DNA of 64,000 bases from positions 3,292,501-3,356,500 of the forward strand of contig NC_014375.1 in assembly GCF_000144605.1 (NCBI RefSeq). Direction: 5' to 3'. The translations under genes were made by a program, and so were the position numbers. Source of the DNA: Brevundimonas subvibrioides ATCC 15264. Its GTDB lineage: Bacteria; Pseudomonadota; Alphaproteobacteria; Caulobacterales; Caulobacteraceae. Positions 37,850 through 49,073 of the stretch are shown piece after piece. The notes below the pieces were generated by a model, which saw only the letters and a program-made list of their open reading frames with translations, did no database searches and was not told where the DNA came from. Position 1 is the first letter of the stretch. Each line of letters opens with the position of its first letter.

Positions 37850-38616
37850 CAGAACACCGCCTTCAGCGACGCGAAGGCCCGCGCGCCATAGATGTCACCG
37901 AAATCATGTTCGTCGGTGTCCGAATAGCGCACGTCCAGGCCCAGGCGGTCGGTCAGGGCATAGGTCACACCTGCATTCCAGGTCGTGTAGTCGAAGTCCG
38001 ACGAAACGAACTGGCGGCCCAACGCGCCCGATACGGTCCAGCGATCGGCTGGCGAAAAGGCCGCATTGGCCTCGACATAGGTGGCTTCGTCCTCCGACGC
38101 GCCGAAGAAGTCGGGCGACCAGTAGACCGCGGCACCGAGGGTCGCCGGACCGACCGCGCGCGACGCGGCCGCCTTGATCTCCGCGTAGCTGTAGTCCGCC
38201 CCGTCCGGCTGGTTCGTGTAGAGATAGCCGACGACGCCGAGGTCCAGATTGAAGCCCGCAACCTCGGGGCGGACGCCGCCGTAGAGGTCGATCTCGGCAT
38301 CCGTGTCGTCATCGCCCGGGAAGGCGACGTTGGAGGCCCAAGCCCCGACGTAGAATGAGCCGCTGGTCAGGTCGATGCCACCGGAGAGGGCTGGGTCTTC
38401 CCCGGTCTGGCTGACGCCCCGGAACACGTAGTCGGAGCCGATGGCGACATTCCAGGCCACCTCGGGCGGGGTCGTCTGGGCGTCGGCGTGGGACGCGATG
38501 CCGAAGACGACGATGGCGACGAGGCACGCACCGGCGAAGAGGGCGTCGTTGGAGCCGGAGGCCTTGAAGCGGGACTTGCGGGACATCGAAGGGGCTTTCA
38601 AAAACGGGGAGGACAT
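37849..38616 (-). CDS. TorF-family putative porin inserted between kdpB and kdpC
   Basis: A 255-residue predicted outer-membrane protein. An extended N-terminus carries a signal sequence (hydrophobic segment ALFAGACLVAIVVFGIASHADA). The mature part begins with VAWNVAIGSDYVFRGVSQTG, the TorF signature, and ends in strand-like segments with a final aromatic residue (ASLKAVF). It begins five bases after the kdpB stop and overlaps kdpC by one base, so it is translated with the pump. A role in letting K+ through the outer membrane is an inference from position. Confidence 0.85.
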   Translation of the reverse strand: MSSPFLKAPSMSRKSRFKASGSNDALFAGACLVAIVVFGIASHADAQTTPPEVAWNVAIGSDYVFRGVSQTGEDPALSGGIDLTSGSFYVGAWASNVAFPGDDDTDAEIDLYGGVRPEVAGFNLDLGVVGYLYTNQPDGADYSYAEIKAAASRAVGPATLGAAVYWSPDFFGASEDEATYVEANAAFSPADRWTVSGALGRQFVSSDFDYTTWNAGVTYALTDRLGLDVRYSDTDEHDFGDIYGARAFASLKAVF

Positions 38617-38621
38617 GAGGT

Positions 38622-40697
<2,076 letters not shown>

Positions 40698-40715
40698 TTC
40701 AGGTGTCCAGACGGA

Positions 40716-42425
40716 TCACGACCGGGCCGCAGCGGCGAGCATCTGGAAATGCTCGACGATGGGTCCAAGGGCGAGGGCGGGGAAGAACTGCAGTCCGCCC
40801 AGGATGAGGATGACGCCGATCAGCAGGCCGATGAACAGGCCGCCGTCGGTCGGCAGGGTGCCGGCGGAGGGTGCCAGCTTCGGCTTGGCCACCAGCGATC
40901 CGGCGATCGCCAGCACCGCCACGGCGGGCACGAACCGCCCCAGCAGCATGCCGATGCCGAGCGTCGTGTTCCACCAGGGGGCGTTGGCGGTCAGACCGGC
41001 AAAGGCCGAGCCGTTGTTCGCCGCCGCCGAGGTGTAGGCGTACAGGATCTCCGACAGGCCGTGCGGCCCGGCGTTGAGCAGCCCCGTCAGCGCCTCCGGA
41101 TAGACGGCGGCGACGGCCCCGAAGCCGAGGATGGCGGCCGGCATCGCGAGCAGGCCGATCATGGCGTACTGGATCTCGCGCGCCTCGATCTTCTTGCCGA
41201 GATACTCGGGCGTCCGTCCGACCATCAGACCGGCCACGAAGACCGACAGGATGGCCATGACGACCATCAGGGCGATGCCGGAGCCGATCCCGCCGGGCAG
41301 GATCTCGCCCAGCTGCATCAGGAACATCTGGATGCCGCCCGACAGGGGCATGAAGCTGGCGTGCATCGCATTGACCGAGCCGTTGGACGCCCCGGTCGTC
41401 TGAGCCGCCCAGGCGACGGAAGAGGCGATGCCGAAGCGTGTCTCCTTGCCCTCCATGTTCACGGGCTGGCTGATGCCGGCGGCCTGCAGCGCAGGCGCGG
41501 GCTGGCTTTCGGCGACGTACATCGCGGCGGTCAGGCCGCCCAGCAGGATCAGGCCGGCCAGGACCAGGGCGCGGACCTCCTTCTTCGCCATCACGCTGCG
41601 GCCGAAGGCGAAGAATGCGGCCCAGCCGAGGACATTGATCGACACGGCCGTGATCAGGTTGGTCAGGGCCGAGGGGTTCTCGAGCGGGTGGGCGGAGTTC
41701 ACGTTGAAGACGCCGCCGCCGTTGATGCCCAGCATCTTGATGGCCAGTTGGCTGGCGACCGGGAACAGGGCGATCGTCTGATCCGCGCCTTCCAGCGTCG
41801 TCGCGGTCGCCGAGGCCGCCAGCGACTGGGCCACGCCCAGACCGGCCAGGAGGACGGCCAGGACGATCGAGGCGGGCAGCAGCAGATACAGGGTCGTCCG
41901 GGTCATGTCGGCCCAGAAGTTGCCGACCCCCTCGCCGCGACTGGCCACGAAGGCCCGGGCCAGGGCAGCGGCGATGGCGGCCCCGGTCGCGGCGGACAGG
42001 AAGTTCTGGACCGTCAGACCGACCATCTGGGTGAAGGTCGACAGGGTCGTCTCCCCGCCATAGCTCTGCCAGTTGGTGTTGGTGACGAAGCTGATGGCGG
42101 TGTTGAAGGCCAGATGGGGCGAGACGCCCTCGAAGCCCTGGGGGTTCAGCGGCAGGCCGCCCTGCAGACGCAGGATGGCATACAGAAGCCCGAAGCCCAT
42201 GGCGTTGAAGACGACCAGGGCGCCGGCATAGCCGACCCAGCCCTGGCTCCTGTCCGGGTTCACGCCCGCCAGGCCGTAGAAGACCTTTTCGACGGGACGC
42301 AGGACGGGGTCGAGCCAGGTGCGCTCGCCGTTCCAGACGCGCGACAGATAGAGCCCGAGCGGCCAGCCGAGCGCGACCGACAGGCCCAGGGTGAGGGCGA
42401 TTTCCGCCCAGCCTTGAAGGGTCAT
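40716..42425 (-). CDS. kdpA: Potassium-transporting ATPase subunit KdpA
   Basis: A 569-residue K+-binding membrane subunit related to KtrB/TrkH channels. Four selectivity-filter-like loops are visible ([55 protein letters not shown]). About ten hydrophobic segments span the chain. It is preceded by kdpF and followed by kdpB. Confidence 0.98.
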   Translation of the reverse strand: MTLQGWAEIALTLGLSVALGWPLGLYLSRVWNGERTWLDPVLRPVEKVFYGLAGVNPDRSQGWVGYAGALVVFNAMGFGLLYAILRLQGGLPLNPQGFEGVSPHLAFNTAISFVTNTNWQSYGGETTLSTFTQMVGLTVQNFLSAATGAAIAAALARAFVASRGEGVGNFWADMTRTTLYLLLPASIVLAVLLAGLGVAQSLAASATATTLEGADQTIALFPVASQLAIKMLGINGGGVFNVNSAHPLENPSALTNLITAVSINVLGWAAFFAFGRSVMAKKEVRALVLAGLILLGGLTAAMYVAESQPAPALQAAGISQPVNMEGKETRFGIASSVAWAAQTTGASNGSVNAMHASFMPLSGGIQMFLMQLGEILPGGIGSGIALMVVMAILSVFVAGLMVGRTPEYLGKKIEAREIQYAMIGLLAMPAAILGFGAVAAVYPEALTGLLNAGPHGLSEILYAYTSAAANNGSAFAGLTANAPWWNTTLGIGMLLGRFVPAVAVLAIAGSLVAKPKLAPSAGTLPTDGGLFIGLLIGVILILGGLQFFPALALGPIVEHFQMLAAAARS

Positions 42426-42438
42426 GACCGGCGGCTCC

Positions 42439-42525
42439 TCAGAACCGCTCGGGGCGCACGAGCGCCACGATCATATACAGGGCGACGACGACCGCGCCGG
42501 CACCCCACAGGAGGTTCAGCAGCAT
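42439..42525 (-). CDS. kdpF: KdpF small subunit
   Basis: A 28-residue peptide that I read directly on the minus strand, from the ATG at 42523-42525 to the TGA at 42439-42441: one hydrophobic helix ([20 protein letters not shown]) ending PERF. The closing R-PE-F and its place 13 bases before kdpA are typical of KdpF, which stabilises the pump. It is below the length that ORF callers usually report. Confidence 0.9.
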   Translation of the reverse strand: MLLNLLWGAGAVVVALYMIVALVRPERF

Positions 42526-42527
42526 CG

Positions 42528-42611
42528 TCACACCTTGTTCAGCAGAACGGCGAGAACGGCGAAGGCGACAAACGCCCCGCCGCCCAGCGCCAGAAAAATC
42601 ACGTCGGCCAT
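42528..42611 (-). CDS. Second hydrophobic micropeptide at the head of the kdp operon
   Basis: A 27-residue peptide from the ATG at 42609-42611 to the TGA at 42528-42530: MADVIFLALGGGAFVAFAVL followed by AVLLNKV. It is a single predicted transmembrane helix, two bases before the kdpF start. It is not KdpF itself, which comes next. I know no established name for it. The coupling to kdpF-kdpA suggests it is another small pump-associated subunit, or a leader peptide; both are inference. Confidence 0.6.
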   Translation of the reverse strand: MADVIFLALGGGAFVAFAVLAVLLNKV

Positions 42612-42658
42612 GCCGAAGTCTCCGGGCTCAGTTTCTAGGCCGGGTGTCGCAGAAGGTG

Positions 42659-42703
42659 GCGTAAGGGGACGATGCGGAAGGCGGGCGACCGCATAAGGGG
42701 AGC
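42659..42703 (-). promoter_or_regulatory. Direct-repeat pair upstream of kdp, candidate KdpE operator
   Basis: Two 13-bp near-direct repeats, GCGTAAGGGGACG at 42659-42671 and GCATAAGGGGAGC at 42691-42703 (plus-strand reading), are 32 bases apart, three helical turns. They lie 48-92 bases upstream of the first ATG of the kdp operon. Direct repeats on one helix face are typical of OmpR-class regulators such as KdpE. This is a proposal from spacing and position. Confidence 0.4.
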
Positions 42704-42716
42704 GTAAAGACGGGCG

Positions 42717-43289
42717 TCAGGGCGGTCCGGTCTGCTTCCTCATGGCCTTGAGGCGGCGACGGCGTTCGGTGCGGTTGAGGCCGGGTTCGAACGGCGAATT
42801 CGAGTGGACTTCGTGTACTTCGTGCACTTCGGCGCGGGCGCGGGCGAGGATGACCCGGGCCGTTTCGCGGGGCGTGTCAGACGGTTGGGGCGGGGACCCT
42901 GGCGTCTCGGCGTCATCGGGGGATGCGAGACCCGCGGCGAGGCGTTGCTGGTCCCGCATCTGGCGGAGCGCGAAATCGCGCAGGCGCGCCCAGCGCAGGG
43001 CTTCGGTCAGCCGCCCGCGTCGGGCCGCCACCCCCATCCGGCGACGGGCCAGCTCGGCCAGGGCGGGGTCGTCCATGTCGGGCAGGTCGTCTGCGTCGTC
43101 CTCGTCCTCGAAGGGTTCGGCCTCCGCCTGGTCCGCGCGGCGCCAGCCCTCCGCCCGGGCGTGCTTGCGCAGGGCCGACAGCCCCAGACCGAACCGCGCG
43201 CAGACCTCGTCGGCGCTGCACCCCTCCAGATAGGCCAGACGCGCGGCCTCCCAGGTCTCGGGGCTGCGGATGCGATAGGGCTCGGACAT
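42717..43289 (-). CDS. HTH-containing hypothetical protein
   Basis: A 190-residue protein. The N-terminal 50 residues look like a helix-turn-helix of the terminase-small-subunit or Hin type (AYLEGCSADEVCARFGLGLS, then ALRKHARAEGW). An acidic stretch (EDEDDADDLPDMDD) and a helical Arg-rich middle follow. A VHEVHEVHS repeat near residue 155 is coded by a 9-bp tandem repeat. No known family is recognised; a DNA-binding role is inferred. It is upstream of and parallel to the kdp operon, with a 105-bp gap. Confidence 0.6.
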   Translation of the reverse strand: MSEPYRIRSPETWEAARLAYLEGCSADEVCARFGLGLSALRKHARAEGWRRADQAEAEPFEDEDDADDLPDMDDPALAELARRRMGVAARRGRLTEALRWARLRDFALRQMRDQQRLAAGLASPDDAETPGSPPQPSDTPRETARVILARARAEVHEVHEVHSNSPFEPGLNRTERRRRLKAMRKQTGPP

Positions 43290-43597
43290 GCCGGGAGGGT
43301 GGCACGGGGGTACGTCAGAATCGGTCGGGGGTTGAGAACGACGTCCAGCATCGAGTTGCCTGCAAAAACACCTCGACGCGATGCGCCGTCAGGCGTGGCA
43401 AACCAATCTTTGCTCCCGACTCTTGGTTGACCTTCGCGGGGTCTCCTCCCTGTCGCAAAGCGGTGGGGCTTGCGCCGTGACGGAGGGGTTCTTCACCCCA
43501 AGGCACGGTGCGGGCCCAGATCCCCTCCACCGCTTCGCGGTCCCCCTCCCCATCGGCAAGCGGCGACGGGGAGGAGACGCCCCGCAAGGTCTGCCCC
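43290..43597. other. 308-bp intergenic region holding palindromic repeats
   Basis: I see no gene here. The right third (about 43455-43576) holds two hairpin-rich units: GCGGTGGGGCTTGCGCCGTG followed by GGGGT-TCTTC-ACCCC, and the REP-like element at 43521-43576. The remainder, 43290-43455, lacks recognisable signals. Confidence 0.7.
43521..43576. repeat. Third copy of the palindromic repeat found around the DUF559 gene
   Basis: A run of about 30 bases (CCCCTCCACCGCTTCGCGGT and onward through CCCCCTCCCC) is identical to the right-hand copy at 14203-14255, after which the terminal hairpin differs (CCCC..ATCGGC..GGGG). It lies 22 bases beyond the putA stop, so it may work as a terminator there. 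No DUF559 gene is beside it, so the repeat occurs without the gene. Confidence 0.8.
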
Positions 43598-46500
43598 CTA
43601 CAAGTTCAGCAACGCCGGATCGCCCCCCTGGGCCGAGATGTTGTTGCTGATGGCCTTTTCCGACGCATAGCGGATCAGGCTGTTCGGCCCGCCCGCCTTC
43701 GGCCCGGTGCCCGACAGGCCCTCGCCGCCGAAGGGCTGCACGCCGACCACCGCGCCGGTGATGCCGCGGTTGATGTAGACGTTGCCGGCGGGGACGAGGG
43801 AGACGACCTCCTCGGCGAAGGCCTCGATGCGGCTGTGAACGCCCAGGGTCAGGCCGTAGCCGCGCGCGGCCAGACGGCCGGCGACGGACTTCAGGTCGGC
43901 GGGGTCGTAGCGGTAGATGTGCAGGATGGGGCCGAAGACCTCGCGTTCCAGATAGTCCGGGGACGGAATCTCGGCAATCGTGGGGGCGAACAGGTCGCCG
44001 CGCTCGGCGCCGGCCGGCATGGTGGCCCGGGCCAGGATCTTCGCGTCCTTCATCAGGCGGCCGATATGGACCTCCAGCGCCTGGCGGCTCTCGGTGTCGA
44101 TGACCGGGCCGATGTCCGTGGACGGATCGGCCGGGTCGCCCAGGACCTGGGCCGCCAGGGCCCCCTTCAGCCCCTCGATCAGGCTGTCGGCCGAATCCCT
44201 GGGCGCATAGAGGATGCGCAGGGCCGAACAGCGCTGGCCGGCCGAGCCGAAGGCCGAGCCGATCACGTCGTCGATGACCTGTTCGCGCAGCGCCGTGGTG
44301 TCGACGAACATGCCGTTCAGCCCGCCCGTCTCGGCGATGAAGGGGATGATGGGCCCGGACCGGGCGGCGATCGCGCGGTTGATGGCGCCGGCGGTGTCGG
44401 TGCCGCCGGTGAAGGCGACGCCGTCGATGCCGGGGTGGCTGACGAGCGCCGCACCGACCGTTTCGCCCCGACCGGGGACGAGGGCCAGCAGGTCGGGGTT
44501 CAGCCCCGCCTTGTGATACAGGCGGACCGCTTCCGCCGCGATCAGGGGCGTCTGTTCGGCGGGCTTGGCGAGCACCGCGTTGCCGGCGGCCAGCGCTGCC
44601 GCGATCTGGCCGGTGAAGATGGCCAAGGGGAAGTTCCACGGGCTGATGGCGGCAAAGACGCCGCGTCCGTGCAGGACCAGTTTGTTGGTCTCGCCGACCG
44701 GGCCGGTCAGGGTCTGCGGACCGCCGAAGTCCTTCTCCGCCAGCTTGGCGTAGTAGCGGCAGAAGTCGGCGGCCTCGCGCACCTCGGCGACGCCGTCGTT
44801 CAGGGTCTTGCCGGCCTCGCGCGACAGCAGGGCGACGAGGCGGTCGATGTCGGCTTCCAGCGCGTCGGCCATGGCGCGCAGCACCGGTGCCCGGCGCGTG
44901 CCGCCCGCCCTGTCCCACGCGACCTGCGCGCGCTGGGCCATGTCCACGGCGTGGTCGATGTCCTCGGTCGTCGCTTCCGACACCCGCCCGATGACCTGGG
45001 CGCGGTCGAAAGGGTTGGTGACGTCCCGGGGATCCTGACCGGCCCCGAGACCGCCCTCGATCAGGGGGCCGGACAGGAAGCGCTCGGCATCGACGCGAGC
45101 CAGGGCGGCGGCGTGGCGATCGCGGTCCGCCTTCTGCGAATAGTCGCGGCCCAGCGAGTTCTGGCGGTCCATGTACATGTCCTTGGGAGTCGGGATCTTG
45201 GCGTGGCGGTCGGGGTGAGCCTCGACGGCGGCGATGGGGTCGGCGGCGACGGCGGAGGCGGGCACCCGCTCGTCCAGCAGGGCGTGGACGAAGGAGGAGT
45301 TGGCGCCGTTCTCAAGCAGGCGGCGCACCAGATAGGGCAGCAGGTCCTCGTGCCCGCCGACGGGGGCATAGGCCCGGACCGTCATGGGGCCGAAGGTCTC
45401 GGCGGCGGCCTCATACAGCGCCTCGCCCATGCCGTGCAGACGCTGGAACTCGATCTTCACGCCCGCATCCTTCGCCATGCGGTGGACGGCGGCGAGCGAG
45501 TGGGCGTTGTGGGTGGCGAACTGGGCATAGAGGTGCGGCGCGGCGTCGATCATGGCGCGCGCGCAGACCAGATAGTTCAGGTCGGTCGCCGCCTTGGTCG
45601 TGAAGACCGGATAGTCGGTCCGGCCCATGACCTGGGCGCGCTTGATCTCGGTGTCCCAGTAGGCCCCCTTGACCAGACGGACCATCAGGCGACGGCCGGA
45701 GGTCCGGGCGAGATCGGCGACGCGGGCGATGACCTCGGGCCCGCGCTTCTGATAGGCTTGGACCGCGAGTCCGAGACCGGTCCACGATCCCAGCGACGGT
45801 TCGTGCGCCAGCCGGTCCAGCAGCTTCAGCGACAGGGCCAGGCGATCCGCCTCCTCCGCGTCCATGGTGAAGTTGATGTCGGCGGCGGCGGCGATCCGGG
45901 CCAGACGCAGGATGCGGGGATACAGCTCGGACCAGACCCGGTCCTCATGCGTCGCCTCATAGCGGGGCGACAGGGCCGACAGCTTGACCGAGACGCCGTG
46001 ACCGACCTCGGGGCCCTGCCCCTTGGCGGTCTTGCCGACGGCGGTGATCGCGTCGGCATAGATCTTTTCGTAGCGTTCGGCGTCGGCGGCGGTGCGGGCC
46101 CCCTCGCCCAGCATGTCGAAGCTGCACAGCCAGCCCTCGCGGTTCGAGCGCTTCAGCGCAGCCTCGATGGTGCGGCCGACGACGAACTGCTCGCCCATGA
46201 TACGGACGGCGGCGGCCACGGCCTGGCGGATGACGGGTTCGCCCAGACGACCGGCGACGCGGGTCAGGAAGCCCGGCAGGTCGGTCTTGGCCTGTTCGTC
46301 GGCGTCGACCAGCCGCCCGGTCAGCATCAGCCCCCAGGTCGAGGCGTTGACGAACAGGCTGTCGGACTGCCCCAGGTGACTGGCCCAGTCGGCCGAGCCG
46401 ATCTTCTCGGCGATCAGCCGGTCGCGGGTGTCCTCGTCGGGCGTGCGCAGCAGGGCCTCGGCCAGGCACATCAGGGCCAGGCCCTCGCGGGTACCGAGGC

Positions 46501-46807
46501 TGAACTCCTGCAGGAAGCTTTCGACGACGCCCTGCTTCTTCTGGCTCTTGCGCGCGTGCTCGACCAGCCGGACCGCATCGGCGACGACGGCGGCGCGGGC
46601 GGGGCCGGTCAGCGGCGGGGTCGCCAGCAGGGCGGCGATGCGGGTCGGCTCGTCGGCGAACTTGCCGTGGTCCAGGGTGTCCCAATCTTGAGAGAGGGGG
46701 GCCTGGGAAAGCGTCGGCCGGGCGGCGGCGACGGGGGGCGTCACAAGGGCGTTCATGCCGGGCCACATAGACCCATCCGCGTCGGAGCGGGAGGGGTCGA
46801 GGGACAT
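43598..46807 (-). CDS. putA: Bifunctional proline dehydrogenase / L-glutamate gamma-semialdehyde dehydrogenase PutA
   Basis: A 1069-residue enzyme that oxidises proline to glutamate. The start at 46807 (MSLDPSRSDA) lies behind GGAAGGCGAG; upstream in-frame codons lack such a site. The FAD-binding proline dehydrogenase barrel has RLVKGAYWDTEIKRAQ and the end motif YAPVGGHEDLLPYLVRRLLE. The aldehyde dehydrogenase half has the general-base Glu in FIAETGGLNGMFVD and the nucleophilic Cys in SAGQRCSALRILY. No N-terminal ribbon-helix-helix region is seen, so it is not the DNA-binding trifunctional form. Confidence 0.96.
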   Translation of the reverse strand: MSLDPSRSDADGSMWPGMNALVTPPVAAARPTLSQAPLSQDWDTLDHGKFADEPTRIAALLATPPLTGPARAAVVADAVRLVEHARKSQKKQGVVESFLQEFSLGTREGLALMCLAEALLRTPDEDTRDRLIAEKIGSADWASHLGQSDSLFVNASTWGLMLTGRLVDADEQAKTDLPGFLTRVAGRLGEPVIRQAVAAAVRIMGEQFVVGRTIEAALKRSNREGWLCSFDMLGEGARTAADAERYEKIYADAITAVGKTAKGQGPEVGHGVSVKLSALSPRYEATHEDRVWSELYPRILRLARIAAAADINFTMDAEEADRLALSLKLLDRLAHEPSLGSWTGLGLAVQAYQKRGPEVIARVADLARTSGRRLMVRLVKGAYWDTEIKRAQVMGRTDYPVFTTKAATDLNYLVCARAMIDAAPHLYAQFATHNAHSLAAVHRMAKDAGVKIEFQRLHGMGEALYEAAAETFGPMTVRAYAPVGGHEDLLPYLVRRLLENGANSSFVHALLDERVPASAVAADPIAAVEAHPDRHAKIPTPKDMYMDRQNSLGRDYSQKADRDRHAAALARVDAERFLSGPLIEGGLGAGQDPRDVTNPFDRAQVIGRVSEATTEDIDHAVDMAQRAQVAWDRAGGTRRAPVLRAMADALEADIDRLVALLSREAGKTLNDGVAEVREAADFCRYYAKLAEKDFGGPQTLTGPVGETNKLVLHGRGVFAAISPWNFPLAIFTGQIAAALAAGNAVLAKPAEQTPLIAAEAVRLYHKAGLNPDLLALVPGRGETVGAALVSHPGIDGVAFTGGTDTAGAINRAIAARSGPIIPFIAETGGLNGMFVDTTALREQVIDDVIGSAFGSAGQRCSALRILYAPRDSADSLIEGLKGALAAQVLGDPADPSTDIGPVIDTESRQALEVHIGRLMKDAKILARATMPAGAERGDLFAPTIAEIPSPDYLEREVFGPILHIYRYDPADLKSVAGRLAARGYGLTLGVHSRIEAFAEEVVSLVPAGNVYINRGITGAVVGVQPFGGEGLSGTGPKAGGPNSLIRYASEKAISNNISAQGGDPALLNL

Positions 46808-46875
46808 CTCGCCTTCCGCGTCATGAGTCGCTAGAGATTGCCGCCTTGTCCATCGGCACGAGCCACCGCCCACCC

Positions 46876-47961
46876 ATGCGCATCGTTCTGGCCACTGACG
46901 CCTGGGAGCCCCAGGTCAACGGCGTCGTCCGCACCCTGACCCGGACCGTGGCCGAGTGCCGGGCCATGGGCCACGAGGTCGAGGTCATCGAACCCAGCCA
47001 GTTCCGCACCATTCCGGCCCCGACCTATCCGGAGATCCGGCTGGCCCTGGGCGCCGAGGAAGAGATCCGCGAGCGGCTGCGGGCGATCGAGCCGGAAGCG
47101 GTCCACATCGCCACCGAGGGCCCGATCGGCATCGCCACGCGGCGCATCTGCGTGGAGTGGAAGCTGCCCTTCACCACCAGCTATCATACGAAATTCCCTG
47201 AATATATCTCCGCGCGCTTCCCGGTGCCGGTGCAGGTCGGCTACGCCTATATGAAGTGGTTCCACAAGCCGTCGGGGCGGCTGATGGTCGCCACCCCGAC
47301 CCTGAAGGCCGAGTTGGAAGAGCATGGCTTCAAGAACATCTCGCCCTGGACCCGGGGCGTCGACACCGAACAGTTCCGGCCCGACCTGGAGCAGATCTTC
47401 GACAGCCTGGGGGGCAAGGACTGGCCACGTCCGTTCTGGCTGAACGTGGGCCGCGTCGCCGTCGAGAAGAACATCGAGGCGTTCCTGGAGACCGACCTGC
47501 CGGGGACCAAGATCGTCGTCGGCGACGGCCCTGCCCGTGCCGACCTGGAGACGCGATACCCGGAGGCGAAGTTTCTGGGGGCGCGGTTCGGCGAGGAGCT
47601 GGCGCGCTGTTTCCGGGACGCGGACGTCTTCGTCTTCCCCTCCTGGACCGACACCTTCGGCCTGGTGATCCTGGAGGCCATGGCAACCGGCACGCCCGTC
47701 GCCGCCTATCCGGCGCATGGACCGATCGACCTGATCCCGGGATCGAACGCGGGAGCGATCGACGAGGACCTGAAGACCGCCTGCATGAAGGCCCTGGAGT
47801 GCGACCGCGCGGTCGTGCGCGCCTATGCCGAGACCTTCAGCTGGCGTGCATCGGCCGAGCAGTTCGTCGAAAACCTCGAGCCCTATCCGGAGCCCCAGCG
47901 CGGCCGCTTCTGGCGGCGGCTGAGGCGGATCGCACGGGTCCGCAGACGCGCGGCGGCCTGA
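46876..47961 (+). CDS. GT4-family glycosyltransferase
   Basis: A 361-residue GT-B glycosyltransferase. The start MRIVLATDAWEPQVNGVVRT at 46876 is typical of this group (MgtA/PimB/SQD2-like). The C-terminal domain has the nucleotide-sugar motif region FVFPSWTDTFGLVILEAMA (EX7E). Likely acceptors are lipids or surface glycans. No glycan cluster surrounds it. It is divergent from putA and converges on the PstS-like gene, whose stop lies four bases away. Confidence 0.85.
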   Translation: MRIVLATDAWEPQVNGVVRTLTRTVAECRAMGHEVEVIEPSQFRTIPAPTYPEIRLALGAEEEIRERLRAIEPEAVHIATEGPIGIATRRICVEWKLPFTTSYHTKFPEYISARFPVPVQVGYAYMKWFHKPSGRLMVATPTLKAELEEHGFKNISPWTRGVDTEQFRPDLEQIFDSLGGKDWPRPFWLNVGRVAVEKNIEAFLETDLPGTKIVVGDGPARADLETRYPEAKFLGARFGEELARCFRDADVFVFPSWTDTFGLVILEAMATGTPVAAYPAHGPIDLIPGSNAGAIDEDLKTACMKALECDRAVVRAYAETFSWRASAEQFVENLEPYPEPQRGRFWRRLRRIARVRRRAAA

Positions 47962-47964
47962 ACC

Positions 47965-49038
47965 CTATTTTTCCGGGCGCGCCATGGGTGTGAGCATCGT
48001 GGCGATGCCGCGCTGGGCGACCAGTTCCGGCTCGGGCAGGGGCACCAGACCGCGATCCTGCAGATAGCCGCCCTGCCCCACCGCAGCCTCCGACGTGAAC
48101 TCGATCAGGAACTCCTGGAGACCAGGCGTCACGCCGACGTGGGCCTTCTTCACATAGATGAAGAGGCTGCGCGCCAGAGGATAGGTGCCGTTGGCGATGG
48201 CCTCGGCGGTCGGATAGACGCCGTCGATGGTCTCGGCCTTCACCGTGTCGAGGTTCTGCTCGAGGAAGGAAAAGCCGAACACGCCCAGGGATCCCGGCGT
48301 GCGGGTCAGGGTCTGGAGGATGGCGTTGTCGTTCTCGCCCGAGTCGATCCAGCTTCCGTCCTCGCGCACCGTATGGGCCAAGCCCTCGAAGCGGTCGGGG
48401 TCCTGGGCCGCGACGACGGCGGCGGCGGGCACCAGCTTGGCCCCGGGCGTCATGCCGAGCTCGAGGAAGGCGTCGCGGGTGCCCGAGGTGGGCGGCGGGC
48501 CGTAGACCTGGATGCGCTGGTTGGGCAGGCCGGAATTGACCTGGTTCCAGGTGCGGGCAGGGTTCAGGACGAAGGTGCCGTTCGGGCCGGGGACCTCCTT
48601 GGCGAGGCCCTCGTACAGGTCGTTCAGTTCGAAGTTGAAGCTGTTGCCCGTGCGCGAGGTGGCCACGACGATCCCGTCATAGCCGATCTTCAGCTCGACG
48701 ATCTCGGTCACGCCGTTCTCGGCGCATTTTTCGAACTCGGACTTCTTCATCGGACGCGAGGCGTTGGCGATGTCCGGGGTCGAGGGGCCGACGCCCTGGC
48801 AGAAGGCCTGGATGCCGCCGCCGGTGCCCAGCGATTCGACGCGAGGCGGCGAGGCGTCGGGGTTGTTGCGTGCGAAATTCTCGGCGACCCGGGTCGCGAA
48901 CGGGAAGACCGTCGACGATCCCGCCGCCCAGATGCCGTCGCGCGCGGTCCGGGGTCCGCCCTGGCCACAGGCGGCGAGGGACAGCGCCATGACGGCGGTT
49001 GCGGCGACGGACAGGCGGCGAGGCAGGGAGGCGGGCAT
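47965..49038 (-). CDS. PstS-like phosphate-binding periplasmic lipoprotein
   Basis: A 357-residue solute-binding protein from the ATG at 49038. A lipoprotein signal ends SLAACGQGG. The phosphate-binding-type segments GSSTVFPFATRVAENFA and ESLGTGGGIQAF, and IANASRPMKKSE follow in the usual order. No pstC, pstA or pstB is adjacent; instead phnE, phnD and phnC lie upstream on the same strand with a 35-base gap. It may feed phosphate to a distant Pst transporter, or serve as an alternative binding protein or phosphate sensor. These options are inference. Confidence 0.85.
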   Translation of the reverse strand: MPASLPRRLSVAATAVMALSLAACGQGGPRTARDGIWAAGSSTVFPFATRVAENFARNNPDASPPRVESLGTGGGIQAFCQGVGPSTPDIANASRPMKKSEFEKCAENGVTEIVELKIGYDGIVVATSRTGNSFNFELNDLYEGLAKEVPGPNGTFVLNPARTWNQVNSGLPNQRIQVYGPPPTSGTRDAFLELGMTPGAKLVPAAAVVAAQDPDRFEGLAHTVREDGSWIDSGENDNAILQTLTRTPGSLGVFGFSFLEQNLDTVKAETIDGVYPTAEAIANGTYPLARSLFIYVKKAHVGVTPGLQEFLIEFTSEAAVGQGGYLQDRGLVPLPEPELVAQRGIATMLTPMARPEK

Positions 49039-49073
49039 CAGCACAGTCTTTCGGGGCGACGAGTCTGCGACGC

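Noticed and set aside
43508..46834. Open frame of 1108 codons on the plus strand
   Set aside because: Antisense to putA, whose motifs are all intact. The shadow has no recognisable domain.
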